The notes below the pieces were generated by a model. That model was not told where the DNA came from. It searched no databases and saw only the letters and a list, made by a program, of their open reading frames with translations. This document shows positions 28,070 through 37,064 of a stretch of 64,000 bases of DNA, in pieces. Position 1 is the first letter of the stretch. Each line of letters opens with the position of its first letter. A program made the translations under genes and the position numbers. Origin of the DNA: Clostridiales bacterium (GTDB taxonomy: Bacteria > Bacillota > Clostridia > Lachnospirales > Lachnospiraceae); NCBI GenBank assembly GCA_012839295.1, contig DUNO01000015.1, forward strand, positions 61,394-125,393, written 5' to 3'.

Positions 28070-29548
28070 CTATTCATGAGATGCAAGAGCCATAATATAT
28101 TCCTGGCTGAATTCCTGTTTTGCTACCTCCCCGGTTAAACGTCCGTTGCTGATTACAATAATCCGGTCGGACATCCCCAGTAACTCTTCCATATCAGAAC
28201 TTACCATGACAATCGACTTCCCGCTTTCCACCAGCCTGGACATCATCTCGTAAATTTCATGCCTTGCACCGATATCAATCCCCCTGGTTGGCTCATCAAA
28301 GACGATAATGTCCGAATCCATGGCCAGCACCTTTGCCAGAACAACCTTCTGCTGGTTGCCGCCGCTCAGCAGGCCTACCCTCTGCTCTAAAGCCGGGGTT
28401 TTGATATTCAGCATATCCCGGTACTTTTCGGCTTGTCTTCGGATCTTCTTTTTGTCGATCATCCGGTTTGAGGTTAGTTTTCTAATGTTTCCTATACTTA
28501 TATTCCATTCAATGGAGTTATTCAGAAAGCACCCCTGTTCCTTCCGGTCTTCCGGGATCAGCCCCATGCCTGATTTAATCATATCCTGGGGAGACCTGGC
28601 ATTTTTTTCTTTTCCGTTAATAAAAACCTTGCCGTCAAGCTTTTTGTCAGCCCCGAAAATAACCCTCATCAATTCCGTTCTTCCTGCCCCTACCAGGCCG
28701 GATACCCCGAGGATTTCACCCTTATGCAAATCAAAGGATACCCCCGTATTTTTTAAACCGCTTACATTTTCCACTTTTAATATGATATCATTTTTTATAC
28801 AATCCCGTTTCGGGTATGTGTCGCTCAGCTTTCTTCCTACCATCAGCGTAATAAGCTCATCCCTGCTGGTCTTAGCCGTCTCCACCGTAGTTACATAGGC
28901 TCCGTCCCGCATTACGGTCACGCTGTCAGTGATTGCAAACAATTCGTCCAGACGGTGGGAGATATAGATAATCGTCTTCCCTCTCTCCTTTAGGCTGCGG
29001 ATCATTTCGTACAGGTTTTCCACCTCCGACATGGTCAGCTGGGCCGTAGGCTCATCCATAACAATAATGCCGGCATCCTTGGAGATTGCCTTTGTAATCT
29101 CCACCAACTGCTGCTGGGCTGTAGACAGCTCCTTTACATAGGCTTTCGGGTTAATGTCAATGTGGAAACGTTCAAATAATTCCCTGGTGATCTGAACCAT
29201 TTCCTTTTTATTTACCAGCCCGTTCATCTGTCTGCCCAGGCAGATATTCTCCGCAACGGTCAGGCCATTAATGAGATTATATTCCTGGTAAATAACCTCT
29301 ACCCCGTTGGTTCTGGAAACCAGGGGCGTCATTTTATCATACTCATTCCCATTGATCCATATGGTTCCTTCATCATTTTGGACCGCACCGGAAAGTACCT
29401 TGATTAAAGTTGACTTACCAGCACCATTTTCCCCCAGAAGCGCATGCACTTCACCGCTCTTAAAATCCACGCTTACATTATCAAGGGCGACTACACCGGG
29501 GTACCGCTTTGTAATATTCTTCATTTTTAGTACAACTTGTTGTTCCAT
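28070..29548 (-). CDS. CUT2 (RbsA-type) sugar ABC transporter ATPase
   Basis: 492 residues with two nucleotide-binding domains. The first has Walker A GENGAGKST, Walker B VMDEPTAQL. The second has the RbsA-type altered P-loop GLVGAGRTEL, signature LSGGNQQK and VFDEPTRGIDIG. It energises transporter A. The start is ATG 29548 with AAGGAAATGG upstream; the frame extends twenty codons further without support. It has its own promoter (29653-29720), resembling that of the binding-protein gene. Confidence 0.93.
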   Translation of the reverse strand: MEQQVVLKMKNITKRYPGVVALDNVSVDFKSGEVHALLGENGAGKSTLIKVLSGAVQNDEGTIWINGNEYDKMTPLVSRTNGVEVIYQEYNLINGLTVAENICLGRQMNGLVNKKEMVQITRELFERFHIDINPKAYVKELSTAQQQLVEITKAISKDAGIIVMDEPTAQLTMSEVENLYEMIRSLKERGKTIIYISHRLDELFAITDSVTVMRDGAYVTTVETAKTSRDELITLMVGRKLSDTYPKRDCIKNDIILKVENVSGLKNTGVSFDLHKGEILGVSGLVGAGRTELMRVIFGADKKLDGKVFINGKEKNARSPQDMIKSGMGLIPEDRKEQGCFLNNSIEWNISIGNIRKLTSNRMIDKKKIRRQAEKYRDMLNIKTPALEQRVGLLSGGNQQKVVLAKVLAMDSDIIVFDEPTRGIDIGARHEIYEMMSRLVESGKSIVMVSSDMEELLGMSDRIIVISNGRLTGEVAKQEFSQEYIMALASHE

Positions 29549-29652
29549 AGGATACCATTTCCTTCTTTCTAATTGGTATACGCAAGCCAAACCAGCGGGC
29601 TGATCCACTTGTCATGAATAAGAATTCGCCAATCGATTGATTTGATAGTAAT

Positions 29653-29720
29653 AATATAATAAAAAATGCAGGAATCAACAATGAGGGTACATTTCAAAAA
29701 AGTGGAGTATTTTTCGATTT
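29653..29720 (-). promoter_or_regulatory. Promoter of the transporter A ATPase/permease genes with shared operator
   Basis: Minus-strand TTGTTG (29676-29681), 17 bp, TATATT (29653-29658). Upstream at 29682-29720 lies TCGAAAAATACTCCACTTTT and GTACCCTCA, nearly the same as at 35433-35470. The two sites are best explained as binding sites for the AraC-type response regulator at 32392. Confidence 0.65.
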
Positions 29721-29737
29721 GATCCTATGGAGGTGGT

Positions 29738-31240
29738 TTAAAACAGGTTTTGCTTTGGATCCTGGAGGATTTCGATTTTTTGGATTTCCTTCACCCTTTC
29801 CCCGTTCCCGTAGCTGTTTAATACGTAAATGGTATCACAGATTACCTTCAATTCCCCAAGGTTGGAGGAGGTGACCAGCACAGCCGCCCCGTTTCCTGCC
29901 AGCTCCTCCAGGGCTTTATATATGATGTTTCGCATGGTAATATCCGTTTCTTCGCAGATTTCCTCACAAATAAGCAATGCCGGCTTTGACAGGATCCATT
30001 TGCGGAAGATCACATTTGTCTTCACATAGGAATCAAAGCTGCTTACCTCTTTATCCTTATCCTGTTCCTTGATCCCCAGCTCTTCTAAGTATTCCTTTTC
30101 CAGGTAACGGTTCACCCTCTCATTTTTGAACATGGTAAACAAGCTCATCTTCAGCATGATGGGCAGCAGCAGGTTCTCGGCAAAGCTCATGGAGCCAACC
30201 ACGCCGCTCCCATCCCTGTCCTTTGGAATATAGCCCACATTGGAGGCTATGGCGTCATCAATGGTCAGCGGCGCATAATTTTTGCCCTCCAAAAACATAC
30301 GTCCCTGCTCTGCCTTTCTATTTCCAACCAATATGTCTGTAACTTCCAGGTTGGCGCTGTTATTCATATCATATAAGCCCACTACTTCTCCCCGATGGAT
30401 CTTCAAGTTCATATTGCTGATATAACATGGCCCCGTCAGCTCCACTGTATTTAAAACAACCTGGCCCGTCCTATAGCTCTTCCTTTGGAATCCGGTCAGG
30501 ACCGGGTTGCCCACCAGCCATTTCCTGCATAGCTCTTCATTATAATTATCCGAATAAAAGGTCTTTACTGCTTTTCCCTGCCGCAAAATAATGATTCTCT
30601 CCGCAAGCTGGGTTAATTGGTCCCGTTTCCTGCTGGCATAGATAATGGAGATGTTCCTCTCCTTCAGGACCCGCAGCAGCTCCAGGATTCTCAATACCCC
30701 CATCTGCCCGTAGGAGCTGAAGGCATCATCAATAAAGACTAATTTTGCTTCATTTTCAATGGAACGTAGTAATTCAACCACATGGCACTGTACTATGGTC
30801 AGCTCATTCACCAGCATGTCCGGGGATAATTCAGGGGCATATTGCTTTAATAGCAGGTTCACCCGGTAATTGATTGCTTTTTTATTTATGACTCCCTTTA
30901 CTTTGCGCTTCCCGGTAATAATACATAAATTTTCAGCAATCGAAAGATTTGGTATCAGGGTGCTTTTTTGCCCCAGACATACCATATCCCTGATTGCCGA
31001 AAACCGTTCATGCTCTTTCCATATTTGATTATGAAAGACTACTTTGCCCTCCCGGAGAAGCTCTTCCCCGATAAAATAAAAATATAGGGCGGTTTTACCC
31101 GAGCCGGATACTCCAAGCAGGTTCACCATCTCTCCCTGGTATACTTGAAGCTGGAAATCATTTAGGGCATAGCGGGCCATCTCGTCCCCGATACACACAT
31201 TTTGCATAGACAGGATTTCAGTTTTCATATTTATGTCCAT
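29738..31240 (-). CDS. Degenerate RbsA-like ABC ATPase in a two-component operon
   Basis: About 500 residues with the two-domain RbsA layout. The first domain keeps Walker A GVSGSGKTAL, but its signature is LTIVQCHVV and Walker B is VFIDDAF without the catalytic Glu. The second has lost the P-loop (GLYDMNNSANLEV) and the LSGGN signature, though a VGYIPKDRDGSG segment remains. Transport ATPase activity is therefore doubtful and a regulatory role likely. The frame reaches back to 31372 (TTG), overlapping the kinase gene. The region 31240-31372 encodes non-family sequence and, in another frame, a ten-residue leader (MLELLWRFVR) with a strong GGAGG, so I take ATG 31240 (or 31228). Last gene of the kinase/regulator operon. 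Confidence 0.8.
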   Translation of the reverse strand: MDINMKTEILSMQNVCIGDEMARYALNDFQLQVYQGEMVNLLGVSGSGKTALYFYFIGEELLREGKVVFHNQIWKEHERFSAIRDMVCLGQKSTLIPNLSIAENLCIITGKRKVKGVINKKAINYRVNLLLKQYAPELSPDMLVNELTIVQCHVVELLRSIENEAKLVFIDDAFSSYGQMGVLRILELLRVLKERNISIIYASRKRDQLTQLAERIIILRQGKAVKTFYSDNYNEELCRKWLVGNPVLTGFQRKSYRTGQVVLNTVELTGPCYISNMNLKIHRGEVVGLYDMNNSANLEVTDILVGNRKAEQGRMFLEGKNYAPLTIDDAIASNVGYIPKDRDGSGVVGSMSFAENLLLPIMLKMSLFTMFKNERVNRYLEKEYLEELGIKEQDKDKEVSSFDSYVKTNVIFRKWILSKPALLICEEICEETDITMRNIIYKALEELAGNGAAVLVTSSNLGELKVICDTIYVLNSYGNGERVKEIQKIEILQDPKQNLF

Positions 31241-31346
31241 GCCCTTTACCGCACAAAACGCCATAAAAGTTCTAGCATGGATCCGGTCCTCCCTTCGTTT
31301 ATCTGCTTTATTTCTTTCAACCTTTTCCCTTCCGGCAGAGGTTTTT

Positions 31347-32378
31347 TTACTCCAAAATAAAGGGCAGGGCAATCTCTACCTCCGTGCCCACGCCAAGTGT
31401 GCTTGATACATGGATTCCATAATCATTTCCATAAAGCAGGCGGATCCGGTTATTCACATTTTCCATGGCAATCCCATTATTATTTTCTTTCCCCTCGACC
31501 CACTCGATCTTCCTGCCCACATTCCTGAGCCTGTCATTCAATTTCTGGAGCACCGCCGTCTCCATCCCTATCCCATCATCCGAGACCAGGATCGTGACCC
31601 GCTGCTCCCCTGCCTCGATATGGATATCGATGTGCCCCTGCTCAATTTTATTCTCTAATCCATGGAAAATCGCATTTTCCACAATTGGCTGCAGGGTCAT
31701 CTTAGGGATCCGGCAATGATAGATCGCGTCCGAATCATCATGGTTGTAGATATGGAAAACAAAACGGTCTTTAAACCGGTATTGCTGGATCTGCATATAA
31801 GTCTGTATATTCTCCAGCTCCTGGGACAGCTTCACAATACCATTATCCTTACTGATGTTGTACCGGAAAAACCTTGCCAAGGCCTCCGTCATCTCCGCAA
31901 TGGTGAAATTGTCATCCACAATTGCCTGTCCCCGGATATTTTCCAGGGTATTATAGAGGAAGTGGGGATTGATCTGGTTTTGCAGCTCGGCATATTTCAT
32001 CTTCTGGGTCATGATCGCCTGGGCATGTTCCTTCTCTATGGCCTTTTTCTGCAGCTCCAAAAACTGGTCCATCTGTTCCAGCATAGTCGCCGGTTCAGAA
32101 AAGGAGCCGCTGCTTACGACATCCCTCTGCTGTATAAATTCGCTCATCTTATCCTCCAGCTTGCTGATGGGGATATAGATCTTATAGATAAACAGGATTA
32201 ACAAAACTGCCAAAATAGCCAATATGACAGCGTCTGCCGTATAGAATACCCCCACCGGAATATCCCAGGGCATGACGGGGGAGGATATTAAGGTAATGAT
32301 TAAGATGCTCGCTACCAGCAGTATCATGATGAACAGATATTTTCTTAGAAAATTCGTATTGATTATTCTTTTAATCAC
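31347..32378 (-). CDS. Sensor histidine kinase (LytS/YesM type)
   Basis: 343 residues. Two N-terminal membrane helices (about 13-33 and 45-67) with a very short outside loop, then a coiled linker, the phosphoacceptor segment LQNQINPHFLYNTLENIRGQ, N box IVENAIFHGLENK and G box VSDDGIGME. The minimal extracellular part suggests it does not bind sugar itself but reads a membrane or periplasmic partner. The degenerate ABC protein downstream and the binding protein at 34306 are candidates. It lies 13 bp from the response regulator gene, so one operon. Confidence 0.9.
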   Translation of the reverse strand: MIKRIINTNFLRKYLFIMILLVASILIITLISSPVMPWDIPVGVFYTADAVILAILAVLLILFIYKIYIPISKLEDKMSEFIQQRDVVSSGSFSEPATMLEQMDQFLELQKKAIEKEHAQAIMTQKMKYAELQNQINPHFLYNTLENIRGQAIVDDNFTIAEMTEALARFFRYNISKDNGIVKLSQELENIQTYMQIQQYRFKDRFVFHIYNHDDSDAIYHCRIPKMTLQPIVENAIFHGLENKIEQGHIDIHIEAGEQRVTILVSDDGIGMETAVLQKLNDRLRNVGRKIEWVEGKENNNGIAMENVNNRIRLLYGNDYGIHVSSTLGVGTEVEIALPFILE

Positions 32379-32391
32379 AGCTGCACTCCTG

Positions 32392-33999
32392 TCAACGATA
32401 TAATTTACGGTATTCCGTCGGCTTTAACCCGACTAATTTATAGAAGGTTTTGCTGAAATACTTTGCGTCCACATAGCCCACTTCCTCGGCGATCAGGTTG
32501 ACCGGAAGGTTCCCGTTCTTCAGCCTGTCCTTTGCCGCCTCTATCCTGCAGGAAATCAGGTAATCACTGAAATTAATCCCGACCTCCTTTTTAAAGACAG
32601 TACTAAAATATGCGGGGCTTAACTCAATAGCCTCTGCCACCTCCTCCAGCGTGATCTGGCGCATGTAATTTTCATTGATAAACTGCTTTGCCTTTCGGAC
32701 AGGGAGCTGGCTTGTATTGCGCTTGTCCTCAATCACCCGTTCAAAATAACGCTGGTAGGTTTCTATAAAATTACGGAGTAACAGCTCCTCCCTTATATTG
32801 CAATCCAGGATAAACTGCATCTGCTGCTCAAAATCCCCGATAATGGCCTCCTGGACCTTATTCCCTTTCCAGATATCTATGGTAAGCTCCTTCATTTTTT
32901 CCATTAATTCAAAGATCAGCACCGGAGAATAATTTACCATGGTGTGGATGTCATCTACAAGCTTATCAAAATCACTGATGAAGGCCTGGATATCCATGGC
33001 CTCAATTTCATTTTCAAATTGCCGCCGGATGCTTTCCTTAAAAATATCTTCCACGCTGATCTGCCTGTAATTCAGCTCACTGTAATTGATGATGCGGTTT
33101 GTCCCCTTTTTCAGCCTGCATTTGACTGCTGCCACCGCTTCCCCTATGGTAGCTTTTATATCCGCGATGGAATCCTTTTCCTCTCCAATGCCGATTGTCA
33201 CGTAGAAGCCATTGAATTTATCCAGTTCAAGCCGGCAGAGCTTCAAAATTTTATCCATAGCATTAAGCACCTGCTCCCTGTGCTCCGCCTGATAATTCAC
33301 CACCGTCACTACCCCGGTCTTGACGTAGGAATTAATATATTCCCATTCCCCATCCTCCATGGCTTTCTCAATCAGATAGTCAATCCCGTTCAGCAGGCTT
33401 TTGATATCATAATTCGGGGCATTGGAATCAATCTTGGTTAAAAAGGCTATAAAGTATCCATTTTCAAATTCACAATGGAGCTTTTCATCCAGTTCTTCCA
33501 GCTCCCTGTCCCCACTAAAACGGCTGCTGTGTATGATAGAGCTTAGGAAATGCTTCCGGATCCTCTTCTTCCCGGAGCTTGCAATCTCTTCTAATTCCTT
33601 TTTTTCCTCAACTATGGCGCTGGCTTCTTTTCTATGCTGCAGGATACGGTCAATGGTTTCCTCTAATTCCTTTTTATCAATCGGTTTAAGCAAATAATGC
33701 TTTACCCCCAGATTAAGTGCAGTGTGGGCATATTCAAAATTTTTATAGCCGCTCATGATTACAAAATCAGCATTCAGACTCATATCCTTGCCTTTTTGGA
33801 CTATTTGGAGGCCGTCATAGCCAGGCATCCGGATATCGGAAATAATAATGTCCGGCTGCTCCTCTTCCATTATTTTTAAGGCCTCCAGACCATTATGTGC
33901 CATCCCGATGATCTTAAGCCCTTTTTCTTCCCAATTAATTAATTTGCAGATCATTTGGCAGATTATCTGCTCATCATCCGCAATTAATACCTTTAACAT
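32392..33999 (-). CDS. AraC-type response regulator (YesN type)
   Basis: 535 residues. Receiver domain at 1-120 with ADDEQ and phosphoacceptor in PDIIISDIRMPG, Lys in LLKPIDKKE. A long middle region follows, then a C-terminal pair of AraC helix-turn-helices (about 430-535: ITLEEVAEAIELSPAYFSTVFKKEVG and IAEEVGYVDAKYFSKTFYKLVGLKPTEYR). The start is ATG 33999 with GGAGG upstream. Partner of the kinase just downstream. It probably binds the element shared by the promoters at 29653 and 35404. Confidence 0.93.
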   Translation of the reverse strand: MLKVLIADDEQIICQMICKLINWEEKGLKIIGMAHNGLEALKIMEEEQPDIIISDIRMPGYDGLQIVQKGKDMSLNADFVIMSGYKNFEYAHTALNLGVKHYLLKPIDKKELEETIDRILQHRKEASAIVEEKKELEEIASSGKKRIRKHFLSSIIHSSRFSGDRELEELDEKLHCEFENGYFIAFLTKIDSNAPNYDIKSLLNGIDYLIEKAMEDGEWEYINSYVKTGVVTVVNYQAEHREQVLNAMDKILKLCRLELDKFNGFYVTIGIGEEKDSIADIKATIGEAVAAVKCRLKKGTNRIINYSELNYRQISVEDIFKESIRRQFENEIEAMDIQAFISDFDKLVDDIHTMVNYSPVLIFELMEKMKELTIDIWKGNKVQEAIIGDFEQQMQFILDCNIREELLLRNFIETYQRYFERVIEDKRNTSQLPVRKAKQFINENYMRQITLEEVAEAIELSPAYFSTVFKKEVGINFSDYLISCRIEAAKDRLKNGNLPVNLIAEEVGYVDAKYFSKTFYKLVGLKPTEYRKLYR

Positions 34000-34052
34000 A
34001 GTTATACCTCCACACTCCATCGATTACCTTCTTGCTGTTATACCATATGTCC

Positions 34053-34168
34053 GCAGATTAGGAACTCATGGACTTTGTCCATTCGTTCACGTTGCACTTA
34101 TCCATAAAATTCATTCCGCTTGCTTGAGCGAGCTTAGCAAGCGGCATAAATTCCATGGACTAATCTGC
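34053..34168. repeat. Large nested inverted repeat
   Basis: Outer arms GCAGATTAG (34053-34061) and CTAATCTGC (34160-34168) continue with CATGG blocks. The inner arms CCGCTTGCT (34116-34124) and AGCAAGCGG (34136-34144) are perfect. It lies between the binding-protein terminator and the regulator gene and could fold into a long hairpin in either strand's RNA. Confidence 0.6.
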
Positions 34169-34233
34169 TCATCGTGAATATTATACCATGGAATCGCCGC
34201 TTTAAAAAGGCGCTGCCATAATTAATGGAAAGC

Positions 34234-34273
34234 AGCGCTGCCGCAATGCTTCCATGGGCACTGCGGCAACGCT
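34234..34273 (-). terminator. Terminator of the transporter A binding-protein gene
   Basis: AGCGCTGCCGCA (34234-34245) with TGCGGCAACGCT (34262-34273), one mismatch, followed by CTTT on the minus strand, 33 bp past the stop codon. Confidence 0.65.
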
Positions 34274-34305
34274 TCTTTAATATAAATATAATTATTATCG
34301 GCTTC

Positions 34306-35370
34306 TTATTCTTTCTCTGCCAGGGTCTCAGGTGTAATGATATAAGCCTGACCATCCACACGTTCGATTGGTGTCTGACCGGTAATCAAAGGAGTAATGC
34401 CCTTCATAAAGTCATTGATGGTATCATCAAAGGTTCCCATGGAAATGGTTCCCCTTAGTACGCTCTCATTCGTCTCAGATGCCTTGATCTTAGCAACAAT
34501 TTCTTCTGTTTCATCAATACTGAAAATTCCAAACTTACTTTTATCCTTAATCGAAGATGAGGAGGAGCTTATGTAAGACTCCGCTCCGATGGCAGAAGCT
34601 GCGCCAAATGCAATAATCACATCAATATCAGGGTTTGTAAGCATGGTATTCTCTGTAAGCGTACGTGCTGCATCAGTACTATCTTGATTCTCCACTTCAG
34701 CAGCAATTACTTTAACCTTCGGGTTATCAGCTATTGTCAGTAAAATTTTGCTACGTACAGCAGCTTCAGGCGTGTTGGAGGCTGTCATAACAAATACATT
34801 AACCTCTCCATCGCCAGCATCAGCAAACGTCTTGTCAATCCAATCGCTGGTCATGGACACACATTGTACAGCCATTGATTCTTCACTAGCCGATATTATA
34901 CTGGTTGTCACTCCCGGAATTTCATAAGCAAAAGCCAGTACTGGAATACCCGCATCCATTGCCGCCTTACATGCACTTGCAACACCATTACCATTAACTG
35001 CCCAAACCACAATTACATCAGCATCCATAGTTGTAAAATTTTCAATTTGTGTTAACTGCGTTGTTACATCGTTTTCCGCCGAATCAATTTGAACTCTACA
35101 ACCCTCCGCCTCTAATGCTCTCTGAAAGCCTTGGCTGAGCGCTAACAAAAAGTCGTTTCCAACGCTTGGCATTGTAATTCCAACTAATTTACCCTCTGCT
35201 GACCCCCCGGTTGTATCTGTTACTGCCTCTGTAATCTGGTCAGCCGCTTTGGTAACCGCAGCGGAATCACCGCCGTTTGTAACGGAATCTCCTGATTTTT
35301 GTGTACTACAGCCTGCAAGCATTGTTAAGGACATTGCAATTACTAAAATAATGCTAAAAATCTTTTTCAT
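34306..35370 (-). CDS. Sugar ABC transporter substrate-binding lipoprotein
   Basis: 354 residues. A lipoprotein signal with lipobox MLAGC, a Thr/Ala/Asp-rich linker (25-60), then a type 1 periplasmic-binding fold (GITMPSVGNDFLLALSQGFQRALEAEGCRVQI, DADVIVVWAVN, IDVIIAFGAASAIGAESY). It delivers a sugar or glycoside to a CUT2 permease, presumably the one at 26947, although the two-component genes lie between. The promoter shares an operator with the ATPase gene, supporting this pairing. C-glycosidase-type genes lie immediately upstream on the same strand. Confidence 0.9.
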   Translation of the reverse strand: MKKIFSIILVIAMSLTMLAGCSTQKSGDSVTNGGDSAAVTKAADQITEAVTDTTGGSAEGKLVGITMPSVGNDFLLALSQGFQRALEAEGCRVQIDSAENDVTTQLTQIENFTTMDADVIVVWAVNGNGVASACKAAMDAGIPVLAFAYEIPGVTTSIISASEESMAVQCVSMTSDWIDKTFADAGDGEVNVFVMTASNTPEAAVRSKILLTIADNPKVKVIAAEVENQDSTDAARTLTENTMLTNPDIDVIIAFGAASAIGAESYISSSSSSIKDKSKFGIFSIDETEEIVAKIKASETNESVLRGTISMGTFDDTINDFMKGITPLITGQTPIERVDGQAYIITPETLAEKE

Positions 35371-35403
35371 AAATATTCTCCCTTCGATAGATTTGATGAA
35401 TTA

Positions 35404-35470
35404 ACTATAATAGAAAACGCAATGTCCGGCAATGAGAGTACTTTTTTAAAAAGTGGATTATTTTTCGATT
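35404..35470 (-). promoter_or_regulatory. Promoter of the transporter A binding-protein gene with shared operator
   Basis: Minus-strand TTGCCG (35427-35432), 17 bp, TATAGT (35404-35409). The upstream block 35433-35470 (TCGAAAAATAATCCACTTTT, GTACTCTCA) matches 29682-29720. The position just above the -35 fits an AraC-type activator. Confidence 0.65.
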
Positions 35471-35536
35471 GACCTATTCTTTGCATATGGAGATTCTTAA
35501 ATTGATGGCTTTGCCCATTTTACAGGTGGTGCTGAT

Positions 35537-36571
35537 TTATTCACCGATCAGGCGTTTCAGCATTTGATGATGGCGTCTGACTTGATCGACTTCATCAGCA
35601 AGATGCTCCCTGCCCTGGTCTTGGCGTGAACGTTGCCCTTCAAACTCTGTACATATATATCCATTCCAGTTATTCTTCTTCAGGACTTCAATTACTTCTG
35701 CATTCATCGTTGACGGATCATCATAAACACCGGGAGCAACCTCAATCATATCATGAACTTTTCCATGAATACTACAAATATAAGGAAGAATCAGTTCGAT
35801 ATCTTCCGGTTGTGCAACTGTTTTCCAAGCGAAGGATCGTTTTTCCTGCGGTGAAAGCCTGCCTGGATATTTTTTCTCGATTGCTTCCCCAAGTTCAGCT
35901 AAAGGAACCTCCTTCATCATCGCCTCAACATTCGCAGCAAATTTTCTATCCTTCATGTGGCGAACAGCTGCTTCTACTACATCAAGATATGGTGCCTTCG
36001 TAAAAATTCCCATATCCGGAACAAAACCAACATGCTTCGTACCAGTTTTCTTAATAAACTCAACCGTATCATATACAGCAGTGCCAGGACTCTCACAATA
36101 TAAACCTTGAATGGTAGGATCCGGCTTAATCGGAATAGGGGTATGAATCTCCCACGCAATCTTGACATCTAATTTAACCGCCGTGTCCAAGGCCCATTCA
36201 ATCACCTCGGAAGGAAGTCCCGTCATCGTGCGAACATGCTTAAATCCCATATCTGCTGCCAATTGCAGGTCAAGCTTCAGCAGCTCTCCCGCTTCTTTCC
36301 TGGTCATAACATGGTCACGGAAACGCAGCGTGTCGAGGAATCCGTCCAACGCTACAGGTGTGAGGTCATAGCGTGCCATCGTGTTGTGCCAATCCGCTAA
36401 GAATTCACGGGTTGGAAATGGATACTTTGGCACCGTTGTCTCATTAATAATCTCCACACCGTCGCAACCGAGCGTCTCACGGAGCTCACGGCACATATCA
36501 TGATAATCCATTTCACCGAAAAACTGCGCTTGTTGATAGCTATAAAATGAAACTCCTCTTTTGATTCCCAT
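35537..36571 (-). CDS. C-glycoside deglycosidase alpha subunit-like TIM barrel (pair 1)
   Basis: 344-residue sugar phosphate isomerase/epimerase-type TIM barrel. Candidate metal ligands occur in the expected order: Glu in AWEIHTP, Asp in FVPDMGIF, His in IHGKVHD, Glu in CTEFEGQR. This four-ligand pattern and the adjoining DUF6379-type gene match the catalytic subunit of enzymes that break the C-C bond of 3-oxo-C-glycosides (Dgp, Car, Dfg systems). The alternative is an ordinary xylose-isomerase-like sugar epimerase. The start is ATG 36571 with GGGAGG upstream. It is the last of a dehydrogenase-beta-alpha operon with 14-bp spacing. Substrate unknown. Confidence 0.75.
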   Translation of the reverse strand: MGIKRGVSFYSYQQAQFFGEMDYHDMCRELRETLGCDGVEIINETTVPKYPFPTREFLADWHNTMARYDLTPVALDGFLDTLRFRDHVMTRKEAGELLKLDLQLAADMGFKHVRTMTGLPSEVIEWALDTAVKLDVKIAWEIHTPIPIKPDPTIQGLYCESPGTAVYDTVEFIKKTGTKHVGFVPDMGIFTKAPYLDVVEAAVRHMKDRKFAANVEAMMKEVPLAELGEAIEKKYPGRLSPQEKRSFAWKTVAQPEDIELILPYICSIHGKVHDMIEVAPGVYDDPSTMNAEVIEVLKKNNWNGYICTEFEGQRSRQDQGREHLADEVDQVRRHHQMLKRLIGE

Positions 36572-36585
36572 ATTTCTTCCTCCCC

Positions 36586-37023
36586 TCACTTTACTTCCAT
36601 GTCAAAATAGTATATATCGTGCTGCTTACCGCCTGCCACTGTACCGGGAGCCGGCGGATTATGGATCCACTCCTCGTCATGTGGCATCCAGCCGTATTGG
36701 GTAAACACGCTCTGCATAATACCAACACGATGCTTCCCTTTCGATAGTCCTCCCGGGCAATCTACGTACACAGTCCCAAAATCATCAAAGTCCCAATGCT
36801 CATAGCATGCCTTCTTGATCTCATCAAAATCCCTCGGTGGCTTACCATTAATCTCAAATTTCTGCAATTCCCTGGGGTACTCCACTCCGTCAATATTAAT
36901 GTAATAACCGTTGTGAAGGCTTAGAAAGCATCCACGGTATTCTGCTATACGGACCTGGAATTTAAATCCGGTCACTTCCACATTTTCTAAGCTGTCTTCT
37001 TTTAACAAATACCTATCAAACAT
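36586..37023 (-). CDS. DUF6379-type beta subunit of C-glycoside deglycosidase (pair 1)
   Basis: 145 residues, all-beta by pattern, no signal. It shares with the other two small proteins here a YRG segment (AEYRGCFLSLHNGYYINIDGVEY), a central charged loop, and a G-G-L-S-K-G-K-H-x-V turn (PGGLSKGKHRVGI). In known C-glycoside deglycosidases this beta-sandwich subunit pairs with the TIM barrel and completes the active site. The C-terminus (WIHNPPAPGTVAGGKQHD) is longer than in pairs 2 and 3. The start is ATG 37023 with AAAGGAG. It lies between the dehydrogenase and alpha-subunit genes. Confidence 0.75.
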   Translation of the reverse strand: MFDRYLLKEDSLENVEVTGFKFQVRIAEYRGCFLSLHNGYYINIDGVEYPRELQKFEINGKPPRDFDEIKKACYEHWDFDDFGTVYVDCPGGLSKGKHRVGIMQSVFTQYGWMPHDEEWIHNPPAPGTVAGGKQHDIYYFDMEVK

Positions 37024-37064
37024 AAATTGTACTCCTTTCAATTTCAAAAATAATTTTGATAATT

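Noticed and set aside
34134..34361. 75-codon minus-strand frame between the binding protein and regulator genes
   Set aside because: It overlaps the terminator, the inverted repeat and the end of the binding-protein gene, and has no ribosome site.
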